Shown: piece after piece, positions 1 through 7,058 of the stretch
Layout of the letters: every line of letters begins with the position of its first letter
How positions within the stretch are numbered: the stretch's first letter is position 1
Assembly (NCBI GenBank): GCA_015490395.1
Contig: WFXX01000311.1
Location: 1 to 7,058 of the forward strand
DNA: 7,058 nt
DNA from: Gammaproteobacteria bacterium
Lineage (GTDB): Bacteria; Pseudomonadota; Gammaproteobacteria; DRLM01
Direction: 5' to 3'
Program-made: the position numbers and the translations under genes
Notes under the pieces: model-generated
The model's database searches: none
What the model saw: the letters and a program-made list of their open reading frames with translations, nothing else
What the model was told of the DNA's origin: nothing

Positions 1-1
1 C

Positions 2-343
2 ATGAGCCTGGTGCCCCTGCTGATCATCTTCATCCTGTTTTACTTCCTTCTTATCCGCCCCCAGGTCAAGCGGGCCAAGGAGCACCGCAAGATGGTGGAG
101 GGCCTGCAAAAGGGTGACGAGGTGGTCACCAGCGGGGGGCTGCTGGGACGCATCACCGACATCGAGGACGGCCATCTCGCCTTGGAGGTGGCCGAGGGCG
201 TGCGGGTGCTGGTGCAGAAGGCCTCGGTGAGCGCCGTGCTGCCCAAGGGCACCTTGCGCCTCAAGGGGCCAGGGCGGCGCCGCAAGGCGGGCGAGGAGGG
301 CAGCGGGCCTGCGCAGGCCCCGGACGAGGGCGCCGCCGGCTGA
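2..343 (+). CDS. yajC: YajC, Sec translocon accessory membrane protein (5' truncated)
   Basis: YajC is a small single-span inner-membrane protein that associates with SecD and SecF at the SecYEG translocon; its own role is modest and it is generally dispensable. The visible part has one hydrophobic segment (residues about 4-18) ending in the family signature FYFLLIRPQ (13-21), then a cytoplasmic domain with GDEVVTSGG (38-46) and the conserved VLPKG (79-83). Compared from memory with E. coli YajC (110 residues), the Met at base 2 matches an internal Met near residue 21. The true start therefore lies upstream of the window and about 20 residues are missing. E. coli YajC ends just after VLPKGT, whereas this one carries about 30 more residues rich in Gly, Arg, Ala and Glu. 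It lies 63 bp upstream of secD, the usual yajC-secD-secF order. Identity is secure; the 5' boundary is the window edge, not a start codon. Confidence 0.93.
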   Translation: MSLVPLLIIFILFYFLLIRPQVKRAKEHRKMVEGLQKGDEVVTSGGLLGRITDIEDGHLALEVAEGVRVLVQKASVSAVLPKGTLRLKGPGRRRKAGEEGSGPAQAPDEGAAG

Positions 344-350
344 GCCGGGG

Positions 351-383
351 CCGCCCCGCGGCGGGGGCGGTCCTTCCCCCGCC
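351..383 (+). other. Two overlapping, mutually exclusive GC hairpins in the yajC-secD gap
   Basis: The 63-base gap (344-406) holds two perfect stems that share bases. Hairpin A pairs CCGCCCC (351-357) with GGGGCGG (364-370) around a 6-base loop. Hairpin B pairs GGCGGGGG (360-367) with CCCCCGCC (376-383) around an 8-base loop. Only one can form at a time. There is no U-rich run after either stem, so neither is a clear intrinsic terminator. They could slow transcription, stabilise an mRNA end or modulate secD translation, but in DNA this GC-rich chance pairing is a real alternative. Confidence 0.35.
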
Positions 384-398
384 CCAGCCTGCGTTGCC

Positions 399-402
399 GA
401 GG
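399..402 (+). promoter_or_regulatory. Ribosome binding site of secD
   Basis: GAGG lies 4 bases before the ATG at 407. The spacing is short, but the start is well supported because the protein then begins MNRYPLWK, as in gammaproteobacterial SecD. Confidence 0.55.
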
Positions 403-406
403 TGCC

Positions 407-2269
<1,863 letters not shown>

Positions 2270-2285
2270 GCGGGCCGCGTGGGCC

Positions 2286-2292
2286 GAGGAGG
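2286..2292 (+). promoter_or_regulatory. Strong ribosome binding site that fixes the secF start
   Basis: GAGGAGG, continuing into a G run, ends 4 bases before the ATG at 2297. The same frame also has a GTG at 2279, but starting there would put this Shine-Dalgarno sequence inside the coding region and add an unlikely MGRGGG peptide. The ATG at 2297 is therefore preferred. Confidence 0.75.
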
Positions 2293-2296
2293 GGGC

Positions 2297-3226
2297 ATGC
2301 GTTTCCTGAGCCGGACGCCGCAGTTTGACTTCATGCGCTATCGGCGCCTGTGGATGTTCATCTCCGCGGGCCTGATGCTGCTCGCTCTCGGCTCTCTGCT
2401 GACCCGGGGGCTGGCGCTCGGCATCGACTTCACCGGGGGGACCTTGGTGGAAGTCAGCTACCCCAGGGCGGTGGAACTTAGGGCCGTGCGCGAGGCCCTA
2501 AAGCGGGCTGGTTTCCACGACGCGGTGGTGCAGCACTTCGGCACCTCGCGGGACGTGCTGGTGCGCCTGCCGCCCGATCCGGAGCGGTCCAAGGCCGATC
2601 TTAGCACTCATATCCTGCGCGCCTTGGAGGGCACGGGAGAGGTGCGGCTGCGGCGGGTGGAATTCGTGGGCCCCCAGGTAGGGGAAGAGCTCACCGAGAA
2701 GGGGGGGCTGGCCATGCTCGGGGCCTTGGCCGGCATCCTCCTCTACGTGATGATCCGCTTCGAGAAGCGCTTCGCCCTGGGTGCGGTGCTGGCTCTCGTG
2801 CACGACTCCCTGGCCACGGTGGGCTTCTTCTCGCTGACGGGGATGGAGTTCAACCTCACGGTGCTGGCCGCGGTGCTGGCAGTGATCGGCTACTCCCTGA
2901 ACGACACCATCGTGCTGTTCGACCGCATCCGGGAGAACTTTCGCAAGATGCGCAAGGGGAGCACCCTGCAGGTGGTCAACGCGGCCATCAACCAGACCCT
3001 CTCGCGCACCCTGGTGACTTCTTTCACCACCTTGCTGGTGCTATTGTCGTTGGTCTTCCTCGGGGGGGAGGCGGTCCGCGGCTTCGCCGTGGCCCTCATC
3101 GTAGGCCTGGTGGTGGGGACCTATTCCTCCATCTACGTGGCCAGCTCCCTGGCCCTGGCCCTGGGGGTAAGCCGCAAGGACCTCATGCCGGTGAAGAAGG
3201 AGGGGGCCCCGGACGCCCAGCTCTGA
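2297..3226 (+). CDS. secF: SecF, protein translocase subunit
   Basis: SecF is the partner of SecD in the proton-driven SecDF complex that completes export and releases proteins into the periplasm. With the start at 2297 it has 309 residues (E. coli 323). Span 1 is at about residues 19-40 and is followed directly by GIDFTGGT (42-49), the conserved SecF signature. A short periplasmic domain (about 50-135) leads to spans at about 137-153, 160-180, 186-206, 241-257 and 262-288. The motif GYSLNDTIVLFDRIREN begins at 198; Asp203 corresponds to E. coli D213, one of the functionally important membrane acidic residues. The basic, polar C-terminal tail (292-309) is cytoplasmic. The gene sits 27 bases after secD with its own strong ribosome binding site. 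It ends 27 bp before the stop codon of the convergent diguanylate cyclase gene. Nothing is missing or broken. Confidence 0.97.
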   Translation: MRFLSRTPQFDFMRYRRLWMFISAGLMLLALGSLLTRGLALGIDFTGGTLVEVSYPRAVELRAVREALKRAGFHDAVVQHFGTSRDVLVRLPPDPERSKADLSTHILRALEGTGEVRLRRVEFVGPQVGEELTEKGGLAMLGALAGILLYVMIRFEKRFALGAVLALVHDSLATVGFFSLTGMEFNLTVLAAVLAVIGYSLNDTIVLFDRIRENFRKMRKGSTLQVVNAAINQTLSRTLVTSFTTLLVLLSLVFLGGEAVRGFAVALIVGLVVGTYSSIYVASSLALALGVSRKDLMPVKKEGAPDAQL

Positions 3227-3230
3227 GCGG

Positions 3231-3280
3231 GCCGCTGCTGGTCCGGGCCGGGCTTAGGCGCTGGCGCGCCCGGCAGCGGC
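3231..3280. terminator. Possible stem between convergent secF and dgc ends (weak)
   Basis: GCCGCTGC (3231-3238) pairs perfectly with GCAGCGGC (3273-3280). Through one T-G wobble and two more pairs the stem extends to 3241/3270, giving about 11 pairs around a 28-base loop. It lies where secF and the opposite-strand gene end and could in principle serve both directions. Against this, the loop is long, the right arm is inside the coding end of the cyclase gene, and no T-run follows on either strand. No other terminator is visible in the 27-bp gap. Confidence 0.25.
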
Positions 3281-4627
3281 AGTGGCCTCGACTGGCCTCT
3301 CTCGGCGGGGCTCCTCCTCGGCCAGCTCCACCCGGTTGCGGCCCAGGCGCTTGGCCCGGTAGAGGGCTCGGTCCGCCCGCTCGATGAAGGCCTCTGGGCT
3401 CTCGCCCGGGCGGTACAGGGCCAGCCCCGCCGAGAAGGTGGGCAGGGGCAGGGGCCGGCCGCCGTGCTCGAAGGTTGTCTCCGCCGCCCGCTTCTGGACC
3501 TTGGCCAGGGCCCGGGCCGCCCCCTCGGTGTGGGTGTTGGGCAGCAGCACCGCAAACTCCTCGCCCCCATAGCGGGCCACCATGTCGTGATGGCGGAACA
3601 CGGCCAGCACCTGGGCGGCGTAGGTCCGCAGCACCTCGTCGCCCGCGGCATGCCCGTGGCGGTCGTTGACGGCCTTGAAGCCGTCGAGGTCCAGCAGCGC
3701 CAACGAGAGGGGGTGGCCGTAGCGCTGTACCCGTCCCACCTCCTCCTGCAGCCGGCGCAGGAACGCCCGGCGGTTGGGCAGGCCAGTGAGCTCGTCGGTC
3801 AGGCTCAGCAGATGGATGCGGGCCAGTTCCTCGGTAAGGCGGCGGCTGTCGGCCTCGATGACCTGGAGCTGGCTGCCGGCGTCCTCCAGCTGCGCGTTCA
3901 GCCGCTCCTGAGCCTCCAGCAGCCGTTCCATTTCCGCGATCAGGCGGGCGCGAGCAGCTTCCTCCTCCGCGTCGGAACGGCGCAGCCGAGCGAGGCCCTC
4001 GCGCAGGGTGGCGGCAAAGGCCTCGCTGTTGCGGCGGCAGTGGGTGATCTGCTCGGCCAGGATTCGCTGGATGCGTTGGATGCCGAGGCGCTTCTCGTCC
4101 AAGTGGCGCCGATACCGCAGGTCCACCCGCTGTTCCTCCGGCCCCGGTGCCGGCCCGCCCCCTCCCTCGGCGGGCGTATTGGCGGCCGCTCTGGGCGAGG
4201 CAGCCTCGGTGGGGGCCGCGGGGACGCCTCCCCCTTCCAGCTCGGCCAACAAGGGGCGTAGCGCTTCCTCCAGGGCCTGCGCCCCGGCGCGGGCCAGCTC
4301 CCCTGCGTGGGCCTCCAGCAGCCGGCGCAGGCCCGCCACCTCATCGGGATCCAGGGGCGGCTGCAGCCGGGCCTGGAGCAGGCGCAGGTGCAGCCGCTGG
4401 GGGGAGCCCTCGGGTAGGGCCTGGGCCCAGCGCTCCAGCAGCAGCCCCGTCAGGGCGGCGTAGGCCTCTTGCACCTCCAGGCACCATGCCTCCTGTCGCG
4501 CCAGAATGGCCTCCAGATGGCCGTAGAGGACTTTGCCCGCCCGGTCCCGCCGCAGGGGCTCGAGAAGCCGCAGCAGCCGGTGACGGGGAGGGCCCTCTCC
4601 GGACGGAGGTGGGATCGGCGATGACAT
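3254..4627 (-). CDS. Soluble GGDEF-domain diguanylate cyclase with unrecognised N-terminal region
   Basis: The C-terminal half is a GGDEF domain, expected to condense two GTP into cyclic di-GMP, the messenger controlling biofilm and motility. It starts at DELTGLPNRRAF (278-289). Asp313 is the expected Mg2+ ligand, Asn321 and Asp330 match substrate-contacting positions, and the signature is GGEEF (354-358), an active form with Glu356 the expected catalytic/metal residue. RHHD (345-348) sits at the proper distance to be the product-inhibition I-site. Residues 1-130 are helical-looking, Leu/Arg/Glu-rich and unrecognised; 131-166 is a Pro/Ala/Gly linker; about 170-275 is charged and heptad-like, probably a coiled coil for dimerisation. 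There is no signal peptide or membrane span, so it should be cytoplasmic. I chose ATG 4627 (457 residues): GAGG lies 8 bases upstream (4636-4639), and the in-frame extension to 4759 looks like non-coding GC-rich sequence. No EAL domain is present. Confidence 0.93.
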   Translation of the reverse strand: MSSPIPPPSGEGPPRHRLLRLLEPLRRDRAGKVLYGHLEAILARQEAWCLEVQEAYAALTGLLLERWAQALPEGSPQRLHLRLLQARLQPPLDPDEVAGLRRLLEAHAGELARAGAQALEEALRPLLAELEGGGVPAAPTEAASPRAAANTPAEGGGGPAPGPEEQRVDLRYRRHLDEKRLGIQRIQRILAEQITHCRRNSEAFAATLREGLARLRRSDAEEEAARARLIAEMERLLEAQERLNAQLEDAGSQLQVIEADSRRLTEELARIHLLSLTDELTGLPNRRAFLRRLQEEVGRVQRYGHPLSLALLDLDGFKAVNDRHGHAAGDEVLRTYAAQVLAVFRHHDMVARYGGEEFAVLLPNTHTEGAARALAKVQKRAAETTFEHGGRPLPLPTFSAGLALYRPGESPEAFIERADRALYRAKRLGRNRVELAEEEPRRERPVEATAAAGRASA

Positions 4628-4704
4628 GAGCGCTGCCTCGCCGGCGGCAACGCCGGCCGTCGGTCCAGGCCCGGGGGCACGACCCCAGGCTCCTACTGTG
4701 CTAC

Positions 4705-4724
4705 GGCCCGGCTCCAGCCGGGCC
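4705..4724. repeat. Perfect 8-bp inverted repeat with 4-base loop
   Basis: GGCCCGGC (4705-4712) and GCCGGGCC (4717-4724) are exact reverse complements around TCCA (4713-4716). All eight pairs are G-C. No T-run follows on either strand, so it is not a standard intrinsic terminator. If the dgc promoter lies near 4765, this hairpin falls in the dgc 5' leader, about 80 bases ahead of its start codon. It could equally be an operator or chance in GC-rich DNA. Confidence 0.55.
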
Positions 4725-4764
4725 ATCCGGGGGACCTGCACCGCGCCCTGCGGTCCCAATTGCC

Positions 4765-4770
4765 ATTATA
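4765..4770 (-). promoter_or_regulatory. Candidate -10 element for the dgc gene
   Basis: Read on the minus strand these six bases are TATAAT, a perfect sigma-70 -10 match in otherwise GC-rich DNA. No good -35 is found at 16-18 bases spacing (the 17-base position reads CCCGCA), and there is no extended TG. If used, it gives a leader of about 130 bases. The overlapping plus-strand hexamer TATAAC (4767-4772) could instead serve glyA. Confidence 0.4.
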
Positions 4771-4810
4771 ACGGCCTCCCAGGGCGCTGCGGGGCGCAGG
4801 CGCTTTCCGG

Positions 4811-4816
4811 TATCAT
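4811..4816 (+). promoter_or_regulatory. Candidate -10 element for the glyA operon
   Basis: TATCAT matches five of six consensus -10 bases and lies 36 bases ahead of the glyA ATG, implying a leader of about 30 bases. No convincing -35 lies 16-18 bases upstream, so an activator may be needed or the alternative TATAAC at 4767-4772 may be used. Confidence 0.4.
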
Positions 4817-4852
4817 TTTCTCCCTTTAGCCTGGAGACGCGACGGGGGTTCC

Positions 4853-6109
4853 ATGTTCACCAGAGACATGCGCATCGCCGGCTTCGACGACGCCCTGTGG
4901 ACAGCCATGCAGGAGGAAGCCCGGCGCCAGGAGGAGCACCTGGAGCTCATCGCCTCGGAGAACTACGCCAGCCCCCGGGTCCTGGAGGCCCAGGGCTCCC
5001 TGCTGACCAACAAGTACGCCGAGGGCTATCCGGGGCGGCGCTACTACGGCGGCTGCGAGTTCGTGGACATCGCCGAGCAGCTGGCCATCGAGCGGGCTCG
5101 GGAGCTGTTCGGTGCCCACTACGTCAACGTCCAGCCCCACTCCGGCTCCCAGGCCAACTGCGCGGTGTACATGGCCCTCATGGAGCCCGGCGAGACCATC
5201 CTGGGGATGAGCCTGGCCCACGGTGGGCACCTGACCCACGGGGCCAAGGTCAACTTCTCGGGGCGCCTCTACCACGCCGTCCAGTACGGGCTGGACGAGC
5301 GCACGGGGGAGATCGACTACGATCAGGTGGAGGCCCTGGCCCGGGAGCACCGTCCCAAGGTGATCGTGGCCGGCTTCAGCGCCTATTCCCGCATCGTGGA
5401 CTGGGAGCGCTTCCGCGCCATCGCGGACGAGGTCGGCGCCTACCTGGTGGTGGACATGGCCCATGTCGCAGGCTTGGTGGCCGCCGGGCTCTATCCCAGC
5501 CCGGTGGGGATCGCCGATGTCACCACCACCACCACCCACAAGACTTTGCGGGGGCCCCGCGGCGGGATGATCTTGGCGCGTCCCAACCCGGACATTGAGA
5601 AGCGGCTCTCCTCCTTGGTCTTCCCGGGGATCCAGGGCGGACCCCTGATGCATGTCATCGCCGCCAAGGCGGTGGCCTTCAAGGAGGCCTTGCAGCCGGA
5701 GTTCCGGGCCTACCAGGAGCAGGTGGTGGCCAACGCCCGCACCATGGCCCAGGTGATGATGGAGCGTGGCTACCGCGTGGTCTCCGGGGGCACCGACAAC
5801 CACCTCTTCCTGGTGGACCTCATCGACAAGGAGCTCACTGGCAAGGACGCGGAGGCGGCCCTGGGGGCAGCCCACATCACCGTGAACAAGAACACGGTGC
5901 CCAACGACCCGCGCTCGCCCTTCGTCACCAGCGGCATCCGCATCGGCACCCCGGCGGTGACCACCCGGGGGCTGCGGGAGGAGGAGGTGCGCCAGCTGGC
6001 CGGCTGGATCTGCGACATCCTGGACGACCCGGCGGATCGCACCACCATCGACTGGGTGCGGGGGCAGGTCCTGGAGCTCACCCGCCGCTTCCCCGTGTAT
6101 CAGCGGTGA
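4853..6109 (+). CDS. glyA: Serine hydroxymethyltransferase
   Basis: GlyA is a cytoplasmic PLP enzyme that converts serine plus tetrahydrofolate into glycine and 5,10-methylene-tetrahydrofolate, the main source of one-carbon units for purines, thymidylate and methionine. The 418-residue protein matches E. coli GlyA (417) nearly end to end. Visible landmarks are ELIASENYASPRV near residue 30, YAEGYPG with Tyr55 and Glu57, and HSGSQAN. VDMAHVAG supplies Asp201 (PLP ring nitrogen) and His204; TTTTTHKTL supplies Lys230, the Schiff-base lysine; TSGIRIGTPA supplies Arg363, which binds the substrate carboxylate. The start at 4853 gives MFTRDMRIAGFD, similar in length to E. coli MLKREMNIADYD; the only nearby ribosome binding signal is a G-run at 4844-4848, 4 bases away, so translation initiation may be weak or the Met at 4868 might be used. 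nrdR follows after 19 bases. No defect is seen. Confidence 0.98.
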   Translation: MFTRDMRIAGFDDALWTAMQEEARRQEEHLELIASENYASPRVLEAQGSLLTNKYAEGYPGRRYYGGCEFVDIAEQLAIERARELFGAHYVNVQPHSGSQANCAVYMALMEPGETILGMSLAHGGHLTHGAKVNFSGRLYHAVQYGLDERTGEIDYDQVEALAREHRPKVIVAGFSAYSRIVDWERFRAIADEVGAYLVVDMAHVAGLVAAGLYPSPVGIADVTTTTTHKTLRGPRGGMILARPNPDIEKRLSSLVFPGIQGGPLMHVIAAKAVAFKEALQPEFRAYQEQVVANARTMAQVMMERGYRVVSGGTDNHLFLVDLIDKELTGKDAEAALGAAHITVNKNTVPNDPRSPFVTSGIRIGTPAVTTRGLREEEVRQLAGWICDILDDPADRTTIDWVRGQVLELTRRFPVYQR

Positions 6110-6118
6110 GCCGCGGCC

Positions 6119-6124
6119 GGAGGG
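6119..6124 (+). promoter_or_regulatory. Ribosome binding site of nrdR
   Basis: GGAGGG lies 4 bases before the ATG at 6129, inside the 19-base gap after glyA. It supports the start that gives the canonical MHCPFCG N-terminus. Confidence 0.7.
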
Positions 6125-6128
6125 CCGG

Positions 6129-6662
6129 ATGCACTGCCCCTTCTGCGGCGCCGAGGACACCCGGGTGGTGGACTCCCGGCTGGCCAACGAGGGCCACGCG
6201 GTGCGGCGGCGGCGCATCTGCCAGGCTTGCGGCGAGCGTTTCACCACCTACGAGACGGCCGAGCTGGGGCTGCCGGCCATCGTGAAGCGGGACGGGCGGC
6301 GAGAGGCCTTCCAGGAGGGCAAGCTGCGTGCGGGGATGCAGCGGGCCCTGGAGAAGCGGCCGGTGGACACCGAGCGGGTGGAGGTGGCTCTGACCCGCAT
6401 CAAGGCGCGGCTCCGAGCCTGCGGGGAGCGGGAGGTCCCCTCCCGGCGCCTGGGGGAGTGGGTGATGGAGGAGCTGCGAGGGCTGGACGAGGTGGCCTAC
6501 GTGCGCTTCGCCTCCGTCTACCGTCGCTTCCAGGATGTGAGCGCCTTCCAGGAGGAGATCGAGCGCCTGCGCCGCCAGCCCCCGCCGCACCTGGCGCGGC
6601 AGCAGCTCACCCTGCTGCCCGAGGAGGCCCCCCGCCCGCCCCGCCGGGGGCGCCGGCGCTGA
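6129..6662 (+). CDS. nrdR: NrdR, transcriptional repressor of ribonucleotide reductase genes
   Basis: NrdR senses ATP/dATP and represses nrd operons by binding paired NrdR boxes, so dNTP supply follows need. The N-terminal zinc ribbon is complete: Cys3, Cys6, Cys31 and Cys34, with the basic DNA-binding stretch RRRRICQACGERF around 26-38. An ATP-cone domain follows (about 49-139): it begins PAIVKRDGRREAF and ends near VAYVRFASVYRRFQDV. The core matches the family throughout. At 177 residues it is longer than the usual 150-160 because of a Pro/Arg-rich tail from about residue 147 (RRQPPP to GRRR). It sits 19 bp after glyA and about 28 bp before ribD, a common gammaproteobacterial order; co-transcription is likely. 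I saw no NrdR box in the window, so its targets lie elsewhere. Confidence 0.97.
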   Translation: MHCPFCGAEDTRVVDSRLANEGHAVRRRRICQACGERFTTYETAELGLPAIVKRDGRREAFQEGKLRAGMQRALEKRPVDTERVEVALTRIKARLRACGEREVPSRRLGEWVMEELRGLDEVAYVRFASVYRRFQDVSAFQEEIERLRRQPPPHLARQQLTLLPEEAPRPPRRGRRR

Positions 6663-6690
6663 GGGCCGCGGGCCTCCCGTGGACCGTCCC

Positions 6691-7058
6691 ATGGCCGCCT
6701 TCAGCGCCGAGGATCATCGCCACATGGCCCGGGCCCTGCGCCTGGCCGAGCGGGGCCTGTACACCGCCCATCCCAACCCCCGGGTGGGCTGCGTGCTGGT
6801 GCGCCACGGGCGGGTGGTGGGCGAGGGCTGGCACTGCCGGGCCGGGGAGGCCCACGCCGAGGTCCGCGCCCTGGAGGCGGCCGGGGAGCTGGCGCGTGGG
6901 GCCACCTGCTACGTCACCCTGGAGCCCTGCGCCCACCACGGCCGCACCCCGCCCTGCGCCGAGGCCCTGGTGCGGGCTGGGGTGGCCCGGGTGGTGGCCG
7001 CCGTGGAGGACCCGGATCCGCGCACGGCGGCCACCACCCGGGCCACCCCAGCCCGCAC
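6691..7058 (+). CDS. ribD: RibD, riboflavin biosynthesis deaminase/reductase (3' truncated)
   Basis: RibD is a two-domain cytoplasmic enzyme of riboflavin synthesis: the N-terminal domain deaminates the diaminopyrimidine product of GTP cyclohydrolase II, and the C-terminal domain reduces its ribose. Only part of the deaminase domain is present. Conserved landmarks are MARALRLAERG (from residue 12), HPNPRVGCVLV, the zinc site His55-Ala-Glu57, and Cys80 and Cys89 within TLEPCAHHGRTPPC, each offset by 5 from E. coli H50, E52, C75 and C84. The homology runs to EDPDPR (106-111, ending at 7023). After that the residues (TAATTRATPAR) do not fit the expected T/VAGxG continuation, and the DNA is the inverted copy of 6970-7005. 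Treat sequence from about 7023 as unreliable. The start is probably ATG 6691; an in-frame GTG at 6679 is possible. No strong ribosome binding site is seen, so coupling to nrdR is possible. Confidence 0.93.
   Translation, partial: MAAFSAEDHRHMARALRLAERGLYTAHPNPRVGCVLVRHGRVVGEGWHCRAGEAHAEVRALEAAGELARGATCYVTLEPCAHHGRTPPCAEALVRAGVARVVAAVEDPDPRTAATTRATPAR
6970..7058. repeat. Exact 36-bp inverted repeat at the window edge, likely artefact
   Basis: Bases 6970-7005 and 7023-7058 are exact reverse complements over 36 bases, separated by a 17-base spacer (7006-7022). The right arm runs to the very last base, so the repeat may continue outside. The left arm encodes conserved RibD residues (about VRAGVARVVAAV), while the right arm read in the same frame gives non-homologous residues. 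This is the pattern of a fold-back chimera at a contig end rather than a natural gene. The observation of the repeat is certain; its artefactual nature is inference. Confidence 0.95.

Larger units (their letters stand above)
4628..4852. promoter_or_regulatory. Divergent intergenic control region between dgc and glyA
   Basis: These 225 bases separate two divergently transcribed genes, so both promoters should lie here. The left part (4628-4740) is GC-rich and contains a perfect hairpin. The right part (4755-4830) holds the only AT-richer patches, including ATTATAAC at 4765-4772 and TATCATTTTC at 4811-4820. A short reading frame at 4626-4829 on the plus strand has no recognisable protein features and I do not call it a gene. 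I saw no PurR-like or NrdR-like box, no riboswitch and no tRNA. Confidence 0.6.

Noticed and set aside
2279..2296. GTG start for secF at 2279
   Set aside because: The strong GAGGAGG would then lie inside the gene; the ATG at 2297 is correctly spaced from it.
3464..4261. A 265-residue plus-strand frame antisense to the diguanylate cyclase
   Set aside because: The opposite strand encodes a clear GGDEF domain with all catalytic motifs; this frame shows no domain and is a compositional shadow.
4628..4759. Upstream extension of the diguanylate cyclase to an ATG at 4759
   Set aside because: The extra 44 residues are Gly/Pro/Ala-rich and would cover the intergenic hairpin. The ATG at 4627 has a well-spaced GAGG, so the shorter protein is preferred.
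5520..5538. A CAC/ACC triplet repeat inside glyA
   Set aside because: It encodes the conserved Thr run before the PLP lysine in serine hydroxymethyltransferase, so it is coding constraint and not a regulatory or phase-variable repeat.
4826..6247. A 473-residue open frame on the minus strand opposite glyA and the start of nrdR
   Set aside because: It is rich in His, Gly, Val and Leu with no recognisable domain and lies antisense to an unmistakable glyA. Long antisense frames are expected in DNA this GC-rich.
6637..6676. GC stems at the nrdR end (6637-6652) and a near-palindrome at the nrdR-ribD junction (6661-6676)
   Set aside because: The stems are short, the first lies inside coding sequence, and there is no T-run. 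Such stems are common by chance at this GC content, and nrdR and ribD are probably co-transcribed.

Overview
The window reads as a GC-rich (roughly two-thirds G+C by eye) gammaproteobacterial chromosome fragment carrying core housekeeping genes. SecD, SecF, YajC and GlyA resemble Escherichia coli proteins in many motifs (for example the SecD start MNRYPLWK and the GlyA stretch around Y55-E57). The order yajC-secD-secF followed by glyA-nrdR-ribD is typical of Gammaproteobacteria. High GC and heavy use of C/G-ending codons point to a Chromatiales/Ectothiorhodospiraceae-like lineage, but that finer placement is only a guess.

Layout. Bases 1-3226 (+ strand): the 3' part of yajC, then complete secD and secF, the accessory complex that pulls secreted proteins through SecYEG using the proton gradient. 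Bases 3254-4627 (- strand): a soluble GGDEF diguanylate cyclase with an unrecognised N-terminal half, convergent with secF. Bases 4628-4852: a 225-bp divergent intergenic region with candidate promoters on both strands and a perfect 8-bp hairpin. Bases 4853-7058 (+ strand): glyA (serine hydroxymethyltransferase), nrdR (repressor of ribonucleotide reductase genes) and the 5' part of ribD (riboflavin biosynthesis), closely spaced and probably one operon. These three link one-carbon, deoxynucleotide and flavin metabolism.

Both edges cut through genes: yajC lacks about 20 N-terminal residues, and ribD lacks the rest of its deaminase domain and its reductase domain. The last 36 bases are an exact reverse complement of bases 6970-7005. 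RibD homology appears to stop just where the inverted copy begins, so the extreme right end looks like a fold-back amplification or assembly artefact.

I looked for a new biological system and did not find convincing evidence for one. The least explained parts are the N-terminal region of the diguanylate cyclase, two mutually exclusive GC hairpins between yajC and secD, and the hairpin in the dgc-glyA intergenic region. I saw no tRNA, rRNA, CRISPR array, insertion sequence, riboswitch or strong intrinsic terminator.
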